Assembly: GCA_947088415.1 (NCBI GenBank)
Contig: CAMUGK010000051.1
Location: forward strand, 1 to 6,845
Direction: 5' to 3'
DNA from: an uncultured Bacillota bacterium
GTDB taxonomy: Bacteria > Bacillota > Clostridia > Christensenellales > UBA1242
Length of the DNA: 6,845 nt
Shown here: positions 4,719 to 6,845 of the stretch, piece by piece
How positions within the stretch are numbered: position 1 is the stretch's first letter
How the letters are laid out: each line of letters starts with the position of its first letter
The notes under the pieces: generated by a model
Told to the model about the DNA's origin: nothing
Seen by the model: only the letters and a program-made list of their open reading frames with translations
The model's database searches: none
Position numbers and translations under genes: made by a program

Positions 4719-6122
4719 ATGAATATGAAACTTTCAACCAAAATTTTTATAGGTTTATTTGTTGCAACTTTAGTTCCAGCCATTTGGCTAGGGCAATATT
4801 TTATTGCAATGATAGTTCCAACCGAAAATGGCTTTACATTTAATATTACTGCTCTTGGAATAACAGGCATAGTCTTTATGATAATCAATCAAATTTTTGG
4901 TGGAATATTATTCTTTAGATTTTTAAAAACTTTAACACTTCCCAAAGCTATATTTTGTTCGGTTGTTCCTTTAACGGTTATTTATGGAGTTTTAATCTTT
5001 TTAATCGCAGATATAACTCGTTATGACAATCCAACAGCCAAGTCGGTTAGAGCCTTACTTAATTTAGATAAAGGCAATAGTTATAACACAATTCTTTGGG
5101 CAGTTTTGCTTAGCGTGGTATATATTTCAGCATTATTTTTAATATTCATTCTTCTTTGCAAGCCAGTTTCTCGTATGGAAAAAATTGTCAATCGACTTAG
5201 CGATGGCAGAGTCAAAGAATCGCATTTTAAACTAGGTGGTGGAAATCAATTTAAAGAACTTGAACATAGTTTAAATAAAATTAATTTCAATTTTAATTCA
5301 AAAGATAGTGCTGTGCGTGGAAATAAAGAATTAAAAAGATTAATCCCAAAAGAATATATAAGACTTTTAGGAAAAGATGGTTTGAATGAAATTGAACTTG
5401 GTGGACAAGTAAAAAAACATGCGACTATGATGTTTTGTGACCTTAAAATCTTAAAAGACCATGAAAGTGTTAACCTTGAAGATAATTTTAAATTTGTTTC
5501 GTCTTATATGAATATAGTTTCGCCAATTATAAAAAGATATGGTGGCTTTATAGATAAATATTTAGGCGATGGTGTGCTTGCTGTTTTTATGCGTCCAGAA
5601 AATGCACTTGATGCTTCTCATCAAATTGTAAAAGCAATTGAAATTAAATCCAAATCAAATAATTTAAATGTTGACTCAAGCATAAGTCTTCATACAAGTG
5701 ATGTAATCTTCGGACTTCTAGGTGACCAAGAAAACTCTTCGCCAAGTGTAATAAGTGACAACAAGTTTGTTCAAAAAGAAAACAATATAAATAAACTGCT
5801 TGGAAGTAAACTTATATTTACAAAAAATCTTTTAAGTGAACTTCCAACAAGATATAAATTTTTCTATCGTTATGTTGGCAATCTTTCTGATGATAATGGC
5901 GAACATATTGGAATATTTGAAAGTTTGGAATATTACTCAAAAGAAAAAAGAGAAAAACTTGCTTCATTAAAATCTAATTTTGAAGAAGGGGTTAGGGCGT
6001 ATAATGAAAAAGAATATTCAAAATCTAAAGAATATCTTTCAGAAGTTTTAAGATATGTTTGTGATGATAAACCAAGTTATGTTTATTATAATAAGACAAG
6101 CGAAAAATTAAATAATGGTTAA
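4719..6122 (+). CDS. Membrane class III nucleotide cyclase homologue with HAMP linker, active site degraded
   Basis: Four membrane segments (about 9-33, 46-69, 77-98, 124-147) lead into a HAMP-like linker (147-195, with GGGNQFKELEHSLNKI at 173-188) and a class III cyclase domain (about 230-380). Class III enzymes make cAMP or cGMP as dimers. Both metal aspartates appear present (Asp241 in MFCD, Asp284 in LGDG), as does the purine-selecting Lys280 in DKYLGDG. The usual VNLAARLE stretch after VIGD is replaced by FVQKE (350-354 after VISD), so the transition-state Asn and Arg are missing. The FT after the first Asp is also lost (DLKILK, 241-246). A C-terminal helical repeat (421-464, FEEGVRAY...KPSYVYYN) is typical of bacterial cyclases. 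It may be an inactive sensor or bind nucleotide only. The start is ATG 4719 or 4725; neither has a Shine-Dalgarno. Confidence 0.85.
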   Translation: MNMKLSTKIFIGLFVATLVPAIWLGQYFIAMIVPTENGFTFNITALGITGIVFMIINQIFGGILFFRFLKTLTLPKAIFCSVVPLTVIYGVLIFLIADITRYDNPTAKSVRALLNLDKGNSYNTILWAVLLSVVYISALFLIFILLCKPVSRMEKIVNRLSDGRVKESHFKLGGGNQFKELEHSLNKINFNFNSKDSAVRGNKELKRLIPKEYIRLLGKDGLNEIELGGQVKKHATMMFCDLKILKDHESVNLEDNFKFVSSYMNIVSPIIKRYGGFIDKYLGDGVLAVFMRPENALDASHQIVKAIEIKSKSNNLNVDSSISLHTSDVIFGLLGDQENSSPSVISDNKFVQKENNINKLLGSKLIFTKNLLSELPTRYKFFYRYVGNLSDDNGEHIGIFESLEYYSKEKREKLASLKSNFEEGVRAYNEKEYSKSKEYLSEVLRYVCDDKPSYVYYNKTSEKLNNG

Positions 6123-6170
6123 AGAGTTTATTACTTGACAAAAAATAATAAGAGTGATAAACTCTTTTTT
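6121..6170 (+). terminator. Terminator-like inverted repeat after the cyclase, containing the next promoter
   Basis: AAAGAGTTTAT (6121-6131) pairs perfectly over 11 bases with ATAAACTCTTT (6157-6167), and a T-run ends at 6170. The loop is 25 bases, long for a terminator, and the stem is AT-rich, so strength is uncertain. The left arm starts in the TAA stop codon (6120-6122), as at the phosphorylase terminator. The same DNA could also serve as a dyad operator. Confidence 0.65.
6135..6163 (+). promoter_or_regulatory. Promoter of the TM2 gene-mnmA operon, nested in the terminator
   Basis: A perfect TTGACA (6135-6140) lies in the hairpin loop. Exactly 17 bases later is TAAACT (6158-6163), with TG at 6155-6156 in the extended -10 position. 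The -10 lies in the right arm of the hairpin. Seven bases then lead to ATG 6171, so the first transcribed base should be at or next to the start codon. Confidence 0.65.
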
Positions 6171-6680
6171 ATGAAAACAAGACGTCGACCTAAATTGATA
6201 ACTTGTCCACGTTGTGGCATGAAAACTTTGCAAGGAACTCCTGCATGTGAAGATTGTGGGCTTGTTTTTGAACGTCTTAAATTTGCAACTAATAAAGATG
6301 CAAAACGCAAAATTAAACGCGGAGATAGAGATTTTATTATTAGAACAAGAAGTCTTCCAAGTGATGTTAAATATTGGAAACTTCTTCTTATGGTATTGTT
6401 CACAGGCTTGATGGGCGGTCATAACTATTATGTTGGCAGATATTTAAGGGGGGCAATTTTTTCAGCATTTTTTGTGTTAACATTGACTTGTGTAATTTTA
6501 AACTCGTGGATTATGAGTAAATTTCCGGCTTGGATGGAACTTATTGGCGGTCTTTTGGTTGGGCCTTTTGCACTTGTTTGGATTTATGATATTGCTTCAA
6601 TTTCACTTAAAAAATTTAGAGTGCCAATTGCAATTGACCTTGAAAAACAAGATATTGATGAAGTTATAAAGGAAAAATAA
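6171..6680 (+). CDS. Zinc-ribbon and TM2-domain membrane protein
   Basis: The 169-residue protein opens with a basic stretch and a four-cysteine zinc ribbon (Cys12, 15, 26, 29: CPRCG...CEDCG). A charged linker follows, then a TM2 domain with GLMGGHNYYVGRYLRGAIFS (79-98), a second membrane segment (about 98-117) and a third (about 124-142) ending in WIYD, with the conserved Asp140. TM2 proteins are small membrane proteins of poorly known function; the ribbon is probably cytoplasmic. I place the start at ATG 6171, right after the T-run, with no Shine-Dalgarno but an extended -10 promoter seven bases upstream. A TTG at 6135 would give 12 more residues with a weak AAAGAG before it, but that TTG is the -35 box. 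The gene ends one base before mnmA, so the two form an operon. Confidence 0.85.
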   Translation: MKTRRRPKLITCPRCGMKTLQGTPACEDCGLVFERLKFATNKDAKRKIKRGDRDFIIRTRSLPSDVKYWKLLLMVLFTGLMGGHNYYVGRYLRGAIFSAFFVLTLTCVILNSWIMSKFPAWMELIGGLLVGPFALVWIYDIASISLKKFRVPIAIDLEKQDIDEVIKEK

Positions 6681-6681
6681 A

Positions 6682-6845
6682 ATGAAAATTGTTGTAGGAA
6701 TTAGTGGTGGTGTAGACTCATCTGTTGCAGCATATTTGCTTAAAAAGCAAGGTCATGAGGTTATAGGGCTTTTCATGGTTAATTGGGAAGAAAAGGACGG
6801 AACTTGCACAGCCGAAGAAGATTTTGAAGATGTTAAAAGGGTTTG
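6682..6845 (+). CDS. mnmA: tRNA-specific 2-thiouridylase MnmA (5' part, cut by window end)
   Basis: MnmA thiolates U34 of tRNAs for Lys, Glu and Gln, using ATP to activate the base and sulfur relayed from a cysteine desulfurase. The first 54 residues are present. The PP-loop ATP site SGGVDSS is at 8-14, followed by AAYLLKKQGHEVIGLFM and NWEEKDGTCTAEEDFEDVKRV (34-54), which matches the MnmA-specific segment after the first Rossmann strands. The catalytic cysteines lie beyond the window. ATG 6682 follows the preceding stop by one base and has AAAGGAAA (6668-6675) within the end of the upstream gene as a ribosome site, so it is probably coupled to the TM2 gene. The frame is open to the edge. Confidence 0.95.
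   Translation, partial: MKIVVGISGGVDSSVAAYLLKKQGHEVIGLFMVNWEEKDGTCTAEEDFEDVKRV

Noticed and set aside
6108..6422. Minus-strand open frames over the TM2 gene start
   Set aside because: They overlap the zinc-ribbon coding sequence and the terminator/promoter element, and have no start signals or recognisable domain.
6135..6680. TTG 6135 as start of the TM2 protein
   Set aside because: The TTG is part of a perfect -35 TTGACA, the added residues sit in the hairpin, and ATG 6171 fits the promoter and the domain start better. It remains a minor alternative because AAAGAG lies eight bases before it.
1..6845. Possible recoding of TGA (no gene here ends in TGA)
   Set aside because: Tryptophan is encoded by TGG in several genes and no conserved frame contains an in-frame TGA. 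Nine stops in AT-rich DNA are too few for the lack of TGA to mean much.
1..6845. CRISPR array, insertion sequence or prophage genes
   Set aside because: No regularly spaced repeats, transposase or integrase motifs, or phage structural genes were found. The short repeats are terminator or promoter elements.

Overview
The window is low-GC DNA (about one third G+C by eye) with tightly packed genes on the standard genetic code. Complete genes end in TAA (seven) or TAG (two), TGG is used for tryptophan, and no frame is broken by TGA. A scpA-scpB pair, an intramembrane protease of the SpoIVFB type, extended -10 promoters (TGnTATAAT) and simple hairpin-plus-T-run terminators point to an uncultured or poorly described member of the Bacillota, probably an endospore-forming lineage or a descendant of one. 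The species cannot be named from this stretch.

Layout. (a) 1-630: one unrecognised 172-residue gene with its own consensus-like promoter and terminator. (b) 639-2933: an operon of scpA, scpB (condensin partners of SMC) and a nucleoside phosphorylase family gene, closed by a strong terminator that begins in the last stop codon. (c) 2934-4100: a 68-residue single-pass membrane protein overlapping a SpoIVFB-like site-2 protease, followed by a terminator-like hairpin. (d) 4101-4190: a gene-free gap with a bidirectional hairpin and a copy of a widely dispersed bacterial intergenic repeat. (e) 4191-4634, minus strand: a small helical-bundle protein. It is divergent from (f) 4719-6122, a four-pass membrane class III nucleotide cyclase homologue with a HAMP linker and an apparently degraded active site. 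(g) 6171-6845: a zinc-ribbon/TM2 membrane protein one base upstream of mnmA (tRNA 2-thiouridylase), which runs off the window.

The most notable signal is in the starts. Genes that begin transcripts (scpA, the cyclase, the TM2 gene, probably the 68-residue gene) have no Shine-Dalgarno sequence. For three of them a promoter -10 lies so close to the ATG that the mRNA would be leaderless or nearly so. Internal cistrons and two other genes have ordinary purine-rich ribosome sites. In the clearest case (6121-6173) the promoter lies inside the upstream gene's terminator-like inverted repeat: the -35 TTGACA is in the loop, the extended -10 is in the downstream arm, and the next ATG follows the T-run directly.

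Functionally this is mostly housekeeping (chromosome condensation, nucleoside salvage, tRNA thiolation) mixed with small membrane and signalling proteins. No prophage, insertion sequence, CRISPR array, rRNA or tRNA gene is visible.
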